The notes beneath the pieces were generated by a model. The model searched no databases and was not told the DNA's origin. It was given only the letters and a program-made list of their open reading frames with translations. A program made the position numbers and the translations under genes. A DNA stretch of 64,000 nt from Coniferiporia sulphurascens (taxonomy: Eukaryota; Basidiomycota; Agaricomycetes; Hymenochaetales; Hymenochaetaceae), in assembly GCA_002794785.1 (NCBI GenBank), contig NBBA01000008.1, positions 124,001 to 188,000 on the forward strand, in the 5' to 3' direction. Below are positions 47,101 to 59,616 of this stretch, piece by piece; within the stretch, counting starts at the first letter, position 1, and each line of letters begins with the position of its first letter.

Positions 47101-48085
47101 CCACCCCCTCGCACGAACTTCGAGAAGCTGCAGGATATCTTGAAGAAGAGGAAGGGCATGGCGCTCGACGTGTCCAGCTCTGGCGCGCTCGCGGCGTCTC
47201 TGGATAAATGCATTGTGCGAATTTACTTTTTACTATATACCTGCGAGTTGTGTTGACGAAGTACGCTGCAGGATCCGAGCGAGCCAGCTTTCAATACGTT
47301 GGTCCGTATCATGGCGACACGCTGCATGCTTTCCGCGGAGTATTTCTGCTCAGGCAGTGTCGGCCGCGACACATTCGGACATTACGGTCTCGCCAGTCCA
47401 ATCTACACGCATTTCACCAGCCCTATCCGACGTTACGCCGGTAAGCTATAAGCTTATTATACTTACGGTTCCCGTCCCTTTTTATAGTGAAGAAAACTAA
47501 TACCACATGCCGCAGACGTACTTGCACACCGTCAGCTCGCCGCAGCGATCAACCACGCACCGCTGCACGCGTCGCTACACTCGAAGGCGCTCGTCGAGCG
47601 CGTGCTCGGCGTCGTGAACCGGCGGCACCGCATGGCGCAGATGGCGGGGCGCGCGAGCGTCGAGTTCTACGTCGGACTCGCGCTAAAGGGGCGTACCCAG
47701 CCGCGCGATGGGCATGACGTCGAGGTGCGCGAGGAGGCGTTCGTAATCCGCACGTTCCGCAATGGTTTGGGCGTCTTCATTTCAAAGTGAGGAACTGAAC
47801 ATGCCCTGATCTATCCCATTTCCTCATCCACTGTTCTTTTTTAATTTATTTTTTAATTTGCGGCGCAGACTCGGACTAGAGGGCCTCGTGATGTTCAAGC
47901 GCGAGACGAAGTTCGACGCGGAGAACTATACGATCACGGTGCCCGCGCCGGGGGGCGGCAAGGACGTGACCATCGCGGTGTTCGACAAGGTCACCGTGCG
48001 CGTCACCGTCGAGAAGGACAGGAATACGCAGCGCGGAAGCGTGAAGATGACGCTGGTGGCACCGGTGGATTCGTCGGGGCTGTAG
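44194..48085 (+). CDS. DIS3: Exosome ribonuclease DIS3/RRP44
   Basis: This is the catalytic subunit of the RNA exosome, with endo- and 3'-5' exonuclease activity. ATG at 44194 gives [15 protein letters not shown]; exon 1 (44194-44290) joins at 44357 to [18 protein letters not shown], the Cys-rich CR3 motif. The PIN domain starts at [16 protein letters not shown] and includes NDRNDR. Cold-shock domains follow ([18 protein letters not shown], then the part with [15 protein letters not shown]). The RNB active site [13 protein letters not shown], carrying the four Asp, is rebuilt across an intron near 46168-46220, then [44 protein letters not shown] and a C-terminal S1 domain. All joints checked are in frame. 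Full length and intact. Confidence 0.95.
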
Positions 48086-48789
48086 GGTCTTCTGCCGTCC
48101 AGATACGGGGACGAGGACGTCTCTCGTAGGTGTAAGTGTTGGCATAAAAACGCAAGTTGCTTGCGCACCATGGAAGTGAACCGAACTATCGGCTTCGGAG
48201 GGACTAGGGAGTGGAAAGGGAGGGGGGAGAGGTGTATGGTGGAGACCATACTGCACCAGTGCACCTGGCACGCATGACTGAGTCGACTGTATCCATTAAA
48301 CTGAGCCCGCCCTATAAGCAGAGCTACTCCCGGATCTCACTGAGCATCCCAAGTTCATCGACTTGATATTGAAACCTCACAATATTAATGCTACAGGGTC
48401 CCACGAATGCAGGCAGGGCTTGCTCCATCGGCCTGATCGAAACAAATGTGCATGTAGCTGGCATTAGGATTTACCTCGCCTGCAGCCCGAAAAAAGTGTT
48501 TGAAGACATGAGGCCGGATAATTCAATTGTCAGAATAAGCTTTCAGATCCCCAGCCTTTCTGAACACTCAATATTTTATTATGATAGTCTAAACTCACCC
48601 TGCACCAGGAGCCAGAGTCAATCACCCTCCAAAAGTTTAATCGCGATTCAGCAAAGTCAAACAAATGTCGGAGCTCATCACGGCACACAGTCGTCCTGCC
48701 CAATTCTTTTCTATTGTCAATGCAATTAAATAGTGCGGGTGTTTTTGGGAGATACAAAGGAAAGAAAAAGAGGCTAAAAGACGGCAAGA
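48086..48789. other. Convergent intergenic region
   Basis: It lies between the 3' ends of DIS3 (plus) and BiP (minus). Nothing is recognised apart from the likely UTRs. Confidence 0.5.
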
Positions 48790-51158
48790 TCAAAGCTCGT
48801 CATGCGAGCGGAAGATCTCCTGGTCATCGTCATCCGGTCCCGGTGCATAGTCACCACCACCGTAGAGCTTGCTCGTGATCGGGTTAATGACGGCCTGAAC
48901 CTCCTGGAGTTTCTCCTCGAGCTCCTCGAGCGTCGCGGTCGCACCCTCCGATTCAACCCACTCAGTCGCCTCCTTCACAGCGGCGAGCAAAGTCTTCTTG
49001 TCGTCGTCGTCAAGCTTGCCACCGAGTCCCTCCTGGTCCGCGAGCTGGCTCTTGACGCTGTACGCGAAGTTTGAAAGCGCATTCATCGCCTCAATACGTT
49101 TGCGCTGCGCTTCATCCTCAGCCGCGAACTCCTCAGCCTCCGCAACCATGCGCTCAATCTCCTCCTCGGAGAGACGACCCTTCTCGTTCTTGATCGTAAT
49201 CGACTCTGACTTTCCGGTACCCTTATCCGCAGCGGACACTCTCATGATACCGTTCGCGTCGATCTCGAACGTCACCTCAATTTGAGGGACACCACGAGGT
49301 GCGGGAGGAATGCTGGTCAACTCGAACTTGCCGAGAAGGTTGTTGTCCTTCGTCAGAGAACGCTCTCCCTCGAAGACCTGGATCAAGACGACCTGCTGAT
49401 TGTCGGCAGCAGTGGAGAAGCTAATAGAATAATCTGAGCTCTGGGAAACGACAAAAACGGGAATATAAACAACTTACATCTGGGACTTCTTAGTCGGAAC
49501 AACAGTGTTGCGGGAGATGAGCTTCGTCATGACACCACCAGTGGTCTCAATACCGACACTGAGAGGGCAGACATCGATGAGAACAATATCCTCAGTACCC
49601 TCCTCTCCGGCAAGAATGCCACCCTGGACAGCGGCACCATACGCAACAGCTTCATCGGGGTTAATACCCTTCGAGGGCTCCTTGCCACCGAAATACTCCT
49701 TGAGGAGCTGCTGAACCTTAGGGATACGGGTCGAACCACCGACCAAGACAACCTCGTCAACTTCGTCCTTCTTCACGTTAGCGTCCTTGAGGACCTGCTC
49801 GACAGGCTTCATGGTCTTCCTAAAGAGGTCCATGTTGAGCTCTTCGAACTTGGCGCGAGTGAGCGTCTCAGAGAAGTCGTTGCCATCCTCGAATGATTCG
49901 ATCTCTAGACGGGTGGACTGTTGGCTGGAGAGCGTGCGCTTGGCCTTCTCGACCTCACGCTTAAGCTTGCCCATCGCGCGGAGATTGGGAGTAACATCCG
50001 TCCCGGTCTTCTTCTTGTAGAGCTTGACGAAGTAATCAATGACACGGTTGTCGAAATCTTCACCACCGAGATGCGTATCACCAGCTGTCGCAAGGACCTC
50101 GAAGACACCATCATCAATGGAAAGGAGCGAAACATCGAAGGTTCCTCCACCGAGATCGTACACAATGATGCGCGACTCGCCACCCTTCTTATCAAGACCA
50201 TAGGCAATCGCTGCCGCGGTAGGTTCGTTGACAATGCGAAGAACCTGGAGACCAGCAATCGCGCCAGCGTCCTTAGTCGCCTGACGCTGGGCGTCGTTGA
50301 AGTACGCAGGAACAGTGACGACAGCGTGCGTGACCTTCTGTCCGAGATACGCCTCCGCGGTCTCCTTCATCTTCGCCAGAACCATGGCGCTGATCTCCTC
50401 GGGAGTCTAAAAGAAACTGTAAGGTCCATTCACTAGCCTTCAGGTCACGAAATACTCACAAATTCACGATCCTCGCCCTTGTGCTTAACCTGGATGACCG
50501 GCTTCCCAGCCTTGCCAAGAAGCTTGAATGGCCAGTGCCTCATATCGCGCTTGACCTCAGGGTCTTCGTACTTGCGACCGATGAGACGCTTCGCATCAAA
50601 AACCGTGTTTTCCGGGTTGGAGTGGAATGCGTTCTTCGCGGAATCGCCGACACTGTATTGAATTAGAAGAGATGACGTGTGCAAAAAGCAGCTACACTTA
50701 CAGACGCTCGTCATCAGTGAACGAAACCCATGAAGGAGTGATACGGTGACCCTGGTCGTTGGCAATAATTTCCACACGACCGCCACGTTGTACACTGAAC
50801 ATACTTGTCAGTACGATTACCTTGACATATTTTGGTCGTGACGACTTACCCAACACAAGAATAACTGAAACCGACGTGCGAAGGTCAGAAAACCGAAAGC
50901 AGGCTACTCCATGCTAAAACTCACGTTGTACCAAGATCTATAAAATACGACCAATCAGTATTAACTTTCTCCCCACAATGACAAGTGCCACTCACCAATA
51001 CCAATGACGGGGCCATACTCGGACCGCTTGTCCTCATCAGCTTTTACGGAGACAGGACATAAACAAAAGAGAGCAATGAACGCGATACAGAGAAGGGAAA
51101 CGGACGACGCGACACGCCGTGCGTGTGTCCGCGAGGGACGACGGGGGAGACGAGACAT
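48790..51158 (-). CDS. KAR2: ER-lumen Hsp70 chaperone BiP/GRP78
   Basis: ATP-dependent chaperone of the ER lumen. The start at 51158 ([15 protein letters not shown]) leads into a hydrophobic signal segment ([17 protein letters not shown]). The phosphate-1 loop DLGTTYSCVGV is split over two microexons: 50925-50937 (13 nt) and 50850-50864 (15 nt). Further landmarks are [50 protein letters not shown], the substrate-binding domain from [11 protein letters not shown], and the C-terminal retention signal HDEL just before TGA at 48790. Length and joints are normal. A heat-shock element lies about 100 bp upstream. Confidence 0.96.
50850..50864 (-). other. KAR2: 15-nt microexon of BiP
   Basis: TTATTCTTGTGTTGG, bounded by ..TTTCAG and GTAAGT, encodes the end of T, then Y-S-C-V and most of G in the ATP-binding loop. 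The phases fit on both sides. Confidence 0.88.
50925..50937 (-). other. KAR2: 13-nt microexon of BiP
   Basis: ATCTTGGTACAAC, bounded by ..TTATAG and GTGAGT, completes D and encodes L-G-T plus two bases of the next T. Without it the conserved DLGTTYS loop cannot be built. Confidence 0.88.
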
Positions 51159-51257
51159 GGTGGTGGTTTGCTGTGAAGATGTGCTCGCCGACTTGGCGCG
51201 CTCTTTAAACGCGAAGGTGCCACGTCGACCGCTCTTTCTGACACGTAGCGACTCCCT

Positions 51258-51270
51258 TTCTGGAAATTTC
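51258..51270 (-). promoter_or_regulatory. Three-unit heat-shock element upstream of BiP
   Basis: TTC-TG-GAA-AT-TTC is a perfect alternating array of nTTCnnGAAn units, 100-112 bp upstream of the BiP start codon. Hsf1-type factors bind such arrays. A CCACGTCG word at 51219-51226 differs by one base from the CCACGTCA unfolded-protein-response type element. Confidence 0.7.
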
Positions 51271-52116
51271 GTCCTCCCACGATGCACGTGATGCACCGCG
51301 TCCGTACTTCACGCCGTTTTTTTCCTGTGCTTTTTTTCTCTAGATTCTTCCAGTTTTCATATCGCCTATGATGAGCTCTGCAGACAGATGAGCACAGACG
51401 CGTCCAGCAATGGGCTGCTGTCGTCGTTGACATCGTTCGTCCGGCACCTTACCTTGTTACATCAAAGGGACGGGCTATTTCCCTCTGAGGCGTCTTCCCG
51501 TTGCGTGTAGTTCCTTCCGCAGAGTGCTACGTATCCTCGCCTGGTCTTGTACACGTAGCTACACGTTTGCAATCGTTGTTTGGCTCTTCTCATAGCCTTT
51601 CTGATGTGTTTCCGCTTCGGCGCTGCTTTTGCTCGGGAGCGGACCTAGTATAAAAGGAGTTTATTTGTTCGCCCAGATCAGTGACGGAGGGGTAATTCGT
51701 GTCTTAGTCGATGTCTCGTGAGGTTCTTCTCATCGGTATGCTCGCTCTGCGACAGGAGGTTTCTTAGGACCGGCTCGTCCTCGGCCCTCCTGAACTCGGC
51801 AAGATTGACTCTGTAACCAAAAACGTGGATCTCCTTTAAATCTATCCGAATCAACAGTTCTGAACAGGCTGTGCGGAATAGCGGTAACGAGGAGCGCCCA
51901 ACTGTCCAATGCAATTTTCGGCTCGGTGCGGGAGTAGCACAGACTACTGCAATCACGCGTGGCACTGTATGGCGTTTCAGGCAATATAGTACGTTCCTGC
52001 CAGTTTTACGATGGGAGCAATATACTATGTTGCATAAAAAACGAGAGACATGAAATAATATATACAACCGTAAAGTGTGCATTTTTCGACGATACCAGTC
52101 CTCCTCGTGACCGCTT
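51271..52116. other. Intergenic region
   Basis: BiP promoter distal part and the 3' side of NUP192. A minus-strand open frame at 51678-52163 overlaps the NUP192 stop and shows no protein-like pattern. Confidence 0.5.
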
Positions 52117-55100
52117 TTATTCCCTGTCATCATCGACTGAAGGGGCATCCAACGCCACGGCATCCCTCAAGCATCGACACATAATCTCCAGATATGACTG
52201 GTTCGCTCGCCACGACCTCCCCGCAGTCTCCTCATCCTAAACACACGCAATCAGCACAAACGCGCCTCGTCAGCGAAAGGGGTTAAAAAAATCAAGACGC
52301 ACCAGTTCAATCCCCTCCACTTTGCTGACGATCCGCGCCAATGCAGACGCCGCCTCTGAGCGGAAGGAACCCGCGTCCGGTACAGAAAGGAAACGCAGCG
52401 TCGACGATTTGAGATGCGATTGAGACAAGGACGGTTGTAGCCTGCTGAATAGCTTGTGGCGGTCCGTAGTGGGTGCTGATGACGCACGCTCGGAGGAGTA
52501 ATACAATATGTGCGTCCATAAAAGATGTAGGAGCATTTCAATCGAGGCTAGAATTAAAGTAAGCATCAGGGGGTCCAGTTTACACGATAAGAGCTTACTT
52601 AGAAGAGTCTCCACTTGTCCCCTCTTAGACTGAACGGCCCGCTGAAGGACACGACATACGAGAGCTCGACGTTGGCCGATATCGAGGCGCCGTACGGCCT
52701 CCCGTCAACGTTCCCAACAAGCTGGAAAGTTAGGATAGTGAGAAATGGAGAGATAGTTCAAGTCAATTTGTGTATACCTCCTCAACGTTATCGACTCGGA
52801 CATGGTCTTTGTGTTCCAGCTCCGCCGCAATATCGACGATTTCCCTCATCGTACCAAGGAGGCCATCACAGAGATTGTTTAATACATCAACTGTGTCTTT
52901 GATCGTAGGTAATGGGACTGATGAGGCAAGTTTCATATAAGTCAAAGCAGGACGGAGAGCGCTTGCACGGGTGTATTTACCGGAAACACCAGAAGGACGC
53001 TCGTCACGTCGGGGAGCCACTATCGGCGATAGAACGACTACCAGCTCTGATTCTGTAAAACGGTTTAGCTTGTATCTCGGGCAAATAGCTTGGATAATGC
53101 TTGCCTTCCTTGCTACTTGCAGCAGACAGGTATCCTATAATCGATCCCTGGGTTTTCTGCACGACCTGGCGCACCCTGATATCAAACTTTGAGTCGCTAA
53201 CTCCATAGCCTAATCGCAAAAAAAAAGTCAGCTGCGATATAAGTTCGTTGGAGCGACTGCTGACCATGAGCACGATTCTGAGACTCAATAACCTCTCCCT
53301 CGTCGGTTGGTCGGATGGAGTGCAGCCATTTAGTGGAACCGCCAATAGTCTTCGCAGCCAATGCGAGGATTGCATTATGCAAGCTTCCAAAACCCGAGTT
53401 CGTGGCATACTGGAAGCTGAGTCAGTATAAAAGGCCACCGGTTGACGTCTCAGTCGTACTCACGAAGTCGGCCTGGGGTACAGACGGCACGACCAGCGCA
53501 CAAACCGAGACTATCAGGTCCAATTCTTCTATCGTCGACAATGCCTGCAGAGTTGCGTCTTGCTTCAGCATGATGACGAAGGTATCCCGGTGGTTATACA
53601 AGAAATCTAATGCCTAATTAGTCGAAGGTTAGTAGGTGCTACGGTATATGACTGGTCCCGAGATCCGCGAACCTGTTTTGATGCCACGGCATGCTTTGTT
53701 CCGATGGTAGCGATTAAGGCTCCAACAAGTTGAAGAGCCGGTACAAGGAGCTGATGATATCGACTAATCGCGGACGGTAAGAAGCTGTCTTGTTCTATAG
53801 CCGATTGTCAGCATCAATCCAATGAAAGCTATGCAACATAATCACCGAGGTAAGAATCATCAGCCTCCGGGCGAGCATCCAGGAAATCCACCTGCGAAAG
53901 GATGGGCAGGACTCGGCTATCAAGGAGTCTCTCTGCGCCTTGACGAGTCTGAGCGAGTCGAATGAGGAACGTCATCTTCGCCTCGTACACGTAAAGGGGA
54001 TTCAGATCATCTGGCTCCGGCCTGAGAACTTCTTGTAAACTCGAATCAGCATCCTTGATACTGTGTACGAAATTAGACAGAAGCCCATAGCGGTCCAACG
54101 TTGTAAGGAGAAGATGTCTTGAGTCAAGTCGTGATAGCCTAGCTAACGTTTCCAAAAGCGTAAAGGCAACAGTTCTCCATACTTCCGTTCCGTCAATCGC
54201 ATCCTTTGAGACCGTTGCAACAAGGCGATCCATTACTTGCTTCATTGCCGCGAAGCTGCTAAGCTCAAGGGATCCTGAAGGCTGTGTGCGCGTTTTATAT
54301 CGCTCCCGGACAAAGTTAGCGAAGATGCTAGACTTGAAAGGGACACATCCGCAGCTAAGACGACGCTCTTCGAAGACACGTCCTCTCCAGGTAGATTCAT
54401 TACCAGATGGAGGAAGCTAATTAATGCCGCATAGATATTCCCTCTCACGAGTTCTCTTCTGTGTTTATCCAGAATGCAATCCAGCATGTGACGGAGCAGC
54501 ACAGACATTCTCTCTGCCGGTAAGGCGCTCGATTCTGGCGAATCACTGGATGAAAGCAGAGAGGCTTGACGCCGTTCTTCTCTCAGCTTGGTTATAAGTA
54601 AGAGAAGGACTTCGGAAAGAAGAGTTGCGGAAGATTCATTGAGGGTTGAAACACGTATTGCCGGGGGAAGGACATGCAGCAAGTCAAAGAGAATATTTTC
54701 ACGCTGATCGTGAGCGACCCGTCCAAAACATTTCGTGAGAATGGTGTCTACCAATCTCTTCCACGATTGGTAGCTAACACCTAGCGCAAACTGAACTTCG
54801 CGTCGATTGTTTTCGACCACGCAACTCTCCAGAATGTATCTTGTTTCGGCATCAAGCTGTGCATTATGTGTCGCATTGGCTATCTGACCTTGACGCAAGA
54901 GCATCCTACGAGCATTGCTGAGTAGCTCGAAAAGGGCTGTGCGATCCACAACCTCACATCCGCTCTCATCCGTCCGAACACAAGACTGCAAGTTCAGCGT
55001 CTTGTAAAAATGCAAGTCGACCGGCGCGACAGCAACACTATCGTACCATTCGAACTCGAGAGACTGGAAGAGCTCGATGACGCGGATACGCGACTGACTC

Positions 55101-58100
55101 ACATCGTTGAACGGGCGGAAGACTTCGTGCTCCCAACCAGCCTCCGAATCGTGATACATGTCCGTTGTTCCAAAAAGAAGGTCTAGTAGATCTTTTATAC
55201 GCTGGTTCTGGCCCTTGTTTGTCAGGACATGTAGTTCAAGCGACACCAAATCCAGCAGCCAGGAGCGCAGCTGGAGGAAAGCCTTCATCGTCGCGGTCGT
55301 CGTCGTAACGCGTGAGCCATCACCGTACAACACTTCTATAAACGGAGACCGCTGGTCGACGGGCGCTTGTACGGCCATTACTGCGAAGTGACGCGCAAAG
55401 AAGTCCTCCCGCGTCCGGAGGTAAAGCATCATCGAGGCGCTAGTACGTGGATGTTCGCAGAGTTGGTACATGAGCTTGTAAAGCCGTTCGGCAAGGACCG
55501 GTTGACTCTCGAACAGAGGGGTCGATCTGACCGCCCTGCGGCGCTCCCTTTCCTTTCCTTTTCCATTCAATCTCGGGACCCCAGTGTTCAACAAGTAAAG
55601 TGCGACATGCAAGCAGTACTCTCTTGACCCGAGTGAACGCGGGTCCTGTATTTGTGCGTCCGGCGTTGTCTTTCCGAACAGTAACAAAAACGCCAACGAA
55701 GACGACTTGGTACCCTTCGTGCCGCGGAGTAAAAGGTCTAGAATGGCCACCCGAATGGCCTGTGAGAACAACTCCTGTTCGTCTTCGAGATCTGGCGCGC
55801 CAGCGCCCGTCCAGGGATCTGCCCATTCCTCAGCAGCACCAACATCATCAGTAGAGTCGCACGCCAGCAGACGCACAAAGCCGTCCAAAATGATCGCTGA
55901 CTCGGCGCTTCGCTCGATAAGTGAGGCGATATTTTGGAAGGAGGGAGATTGGGAAAGGGATGCCAGTATTTTGATGGCCAGGAACATGGTCTCTGGGTGC
56001 GCAGGGTGTGTAACATAGGAACCGATTGCGGGGATCGATCTGTGGTCAAGTGAAAGCCCCTGATCGATTCTTGACAGGAAGCTTTGTGAGATTTTGAAAC
56101 CGACAAGCGACGTGCTATCGAACTCTGAGAGAACGGGAACAAGGTGATCTAAGAAGATATCCTGGATCGTAAGGACTCTGTCCATAATTCTCAGCGAACG
56201 CAGAAGGACCCTCGCAAAACGCGAATTGGACGGTTGTCTGTGCAGCTCTTCAGCACCATCAACAACATAAGAAATTAGTGTCGCCCTCAAAGGGGTCTCA
56301 GACAAGAGCCGATAGAGTACGTCAAAGCCCGGATGTTGCATAAAGGGGAAAAGCACCTCGGCACCCTTGACGTGATACTCTTCCGCCAGGCTTGGCAAAG
56401 ACTCCAGCTCATAGCTTGCAAGGCATCTTTCAAGAAAGCAAAGTGCGAGGTCCGCCATCTTCCAGGACTCCGAGGGATCTAAAAATTCGCGTCTAGGGAG
56501 CTTGGCCAAGACATTGTCGACGACGAAACCGACGAATGGTCCAATGCCGGGTGCGCGATACGGTTGACCAAGGTTCTCCGGGACGGTATTAATGGGCTCC
56601 GGCTCTGTTACGCGCCCTTTCAAGGGCACACGTTTTGGCGTGTGTATGAGTGTACTCAAGAGTTCGAGGAACGGTATGGTTGCTGGGTACACTCGGTACA
56701 CGGACTCAACTTCTTCGAGCTCTACCTCAACGCCCTTAGAAGCGAACCCGCCTCCCCGGACGTTTATCACCTCCAAGCGCTCCATCTGCGACCAGACACT
56801 CTTACAAACTTCGACGCCTTGTATACCCGCTCCTGGCAAGCAGAATGCAGCGAGCGTTTCGAAAAGGGCGCCCTTCAGCTCAAGCGGTACACCAAGCGGG
56901 AGGAGCGACACTAGGCAGCCAATCGCGCGATACTGAGGATGCGAAGCAACGGCAATTCGCGCCTGCACGGAATGCGCTGCAACGGCGGCAAGAAGTCGCA
57001 GAAACGCGAGTCCGAGGAGTACATCTGTTGGCGCGATAGGAAGTTGTGGCGGCGGCGCACCGTGCTGACCACGCTGACCTGCGCCGAGTGCTGCCCAGCT
57101 CTCAAGCTCTCCGAAGATGCTACCCCAAGTGAATGCGGCCGCCATCTCGTAACGTCCACCGACGCTCGCACCCGCACCATGTATGACATCCAGCGTACCG
57201 GTCGCCATGAAATTGTACGCGCATTCACTGCACGCAACGCCTGTTGCAAGCCCGGCGAGCATGTCGAATACACTGATGACAAGCTCCGGTTCGCGCACCT
57301 CGACGGCCCAGCGGAGGAATGACGGGAGCTTTCCACGCTCTGCTTCGGTGAGCTCGTAGTGCAAAGGTGAATCGGTACGGGGAACGCCACCCCAGAACTG
57401 GATAGCACTATCTGAAGGTAGGGTCGTATACAATTGGCCAAGAAGCTGGAATAACGTTGCAATATCGTTGCGTGGCTGAGGGGCATCTGCTGCGTCGTCA
57501 GCAGGCTTGAATGAGCCCCGTACGTGTCGGTCTGCACGCGGACGGAATTGGTCTTCCTGCTTGTGCTTGACCTTCCTTAACTCGGCAGGCGCATGCGTCA
57601 AGAGAGAGCGAAGGAGAAGCTCGATCTCGTGCAGTAAGTTCAATTTGAATTCATCCGTCACGGAGCCCTTCAAATCGGTTGATTCCGCAGACGTTGAAGA
57701 GGACAAGCCGTTGCTGGCGAGCATCTGACTGGCAGTGCTGCGAGCGGCGCTCAGCTGAGAGACAACGCGCAGCAGGAAAGAGAACGCGTCGCCCTGTACT
57801 GCATTGAATATCTGCATTTCAAGGTCCTCGTTCCGGAAACCCTCCACACGCTCTAGGGATGTGTTGCGGAACCGCGCTTCGGTGAGGAAAAGGGTCCATT
57901 TGAGGTTCACAGTCGCCTTCAGTGCCGAATCTCTCCATTCTGTCGCCGGTGCAAGCTTTTTCCCGACAAAAGCCACGGTGGAAGGATCCCTGGCAATTGC
58001 CATCCGAAGGTCAGCACTCGTAGAGACTAGTGGAGACTGGGATAGATCAAGTGCAGCAAAGAGTGCCGCAAGCATGTAGAGCGTCATGTCATTTTGGGGA

Positions 58101-58971
58101 GTCCTTTCCAGCCACTCTATGACTTGACGAAGTTCGGTAGCTGTGAGATATCCAACGCGCGCGACGAAGTAGAATGTAAATGCCAGAGTTCGTCGTTCAT
58201 ACATAAGCGATTCCAGACGCGCTGTGAGAACAGCATGTCCGAGGTTCGCATTTCCACCTGAAGAAAAACGTCACACGAGGAATACTTGGATTGAACGGAT
58301 AATACGTACCCTGAGGTCCAGGAACATTCGTGTTCGAGACTGCATTCGTTACAGCCATCCTTGCATTCGTAATGACATTTCCCAAATTGTTCAGCTCCAC
58401 AAGAATACGGTATGCAAGCGAGCTCCCACTTCCGTTTCCTACCAGCTGCCTCCTCGCGAAGTCATTTAGACGCGCATGCACGGGCTGCGCATGACCCCTC
58501 TCAGCCACATCAGCCGCCTCGAATACGAACCTTAAGCAATCTGCCAGCTCGCGTCGTACTCTGTGATACGCGAGAATAGCCTGTTCAACCGCCTCGACCT
58601 GGTTTATGGTGGGGTTTTCCGAGAGTACCGAGTGTAAAATACCCGCAAGGAAGCGCTCTGAGCAGTTAAGTTGTTGAGAAATGAAGGAGACCTGACGCGC
58701 AAACTCGGGGTTGACCGCCAGAGCACGCCCGTCGACTTCGACTTTGCCTGCGCAATAGTTAGACAGCCCTACTTTTTTGATATTTAGCACGCTACTCACC
58801 TGACTCGACCTCCCGTTGTTCCTGCGGATTTCGTGAACCAAAGTCAAAGACGTTCATAAGACGAGATTTGTTGACAGTAAGCTCATCGAATAGCTCCTGC
58901 TCGCCATCTTGCATACCACCTGCACTCAGTGCAGACAGAAGAATAGCCCGCAGCGACGAGATAGACTCCAT
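52117..58971 (-). CDS. NUP192: Nucleoporin NUP192/NUP205
   Basis: Large alpha-solenoid scaffold protein of the nuclear pore inner ring. The start ATG at 58971 (MESISSLRAILLSALSAG) is chosen because it matches the family start; an in-frame ATG at 59067 would add a basic 32-residue stretch. The N-terminus has NKSRLMNVFDFGSRNPQEQR and VDGRALAVNPEFARQVSFIS. A single exon of nearly 4 kb (from about 58204 down to about 54350) codes for the middle. Later parts carry KDAIDGTEVWRTVAFTLLET, YVYEAKMTFLIRLAQTRQGA and FLDARPEADDS. An apparent frame break at 54.25 kb is removed by a 65-nt intron with a CTAAC branch-like site, giving ADPSGSLELSSFAAMKQVMD. The C-terminus ends APSVDDDRE before TAA at 52117. 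Confidence 0.9.
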
Positions 58972-59616
58972 GTCACCGACGTCGTTGAGGTTTAAGTGCT
59001 TGGGCCTCAACTTGTGCTTGGCCGTCCTCAAGACGCGTTTTAGCACGCGAGTTGTGCGCACCGCCAAATTAGGGATGTGTGTTACTTAAGCTTACAAAGA
59101 TTTCCGCCACTCGTAAGGGAATGGGACCTGGTGCCGGCTTTGTTTTCATTCAGAAAAAATACCTCTTGTAACTGGAACTAGTACTCTTGAAAACAGATAG
59201 AAAGAGCCGCTGGAATTCCACGAAATAACGCAGACATTACCGAAAAGTCCGCATAAAAAATATATGTTAATTAGTCATTTATCAGTGTACACCGCACACA
59301 TCCACTTTGGGAAAATATTTATCGCCCCGTCAACTGACGGTGCATTTTCCCATATTTCTCTTAGAAGAGCGAGGTCCTTGTGGACCACAGACTTACAGAT
59401 ACGGGCTCGAGAGCTGTGTGTGATTCCGGCATCGACGGCATCAAAACTGAGTGTAAAAATTGCCGTTTTATGGACCTCACGTGAGGATTTTCTCTCGATT
59501 GCGACAGGAGGATCCGCGTGGGACCTGCCTCGACCGTCCCTTTCTCCGTAGATACACTGGAGGACGAACGCACTTGAGAAACTCGGTCACAACACGACTC
59601 TTCGACGACGGACGCG
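58972..59616. other. Divergent intergenic region
   Basis: It separates the NUP192 start (minus) and the M28 peptidase start (plus). I searched it for a signal-peptide exon for the peptidase and found none. Confidence 0.45.

Noticed and set aside
51678..52163. Minus-strand open frame of 161 codons
   Set aside because: It overlaps the NUP192 stop in another frame and lacks family features.
54245..54360. Frame break in NUP192
   Set aside because: A 65-nt intron with a CTAAC branch-like site joins the two frames and gives a sensible protein.
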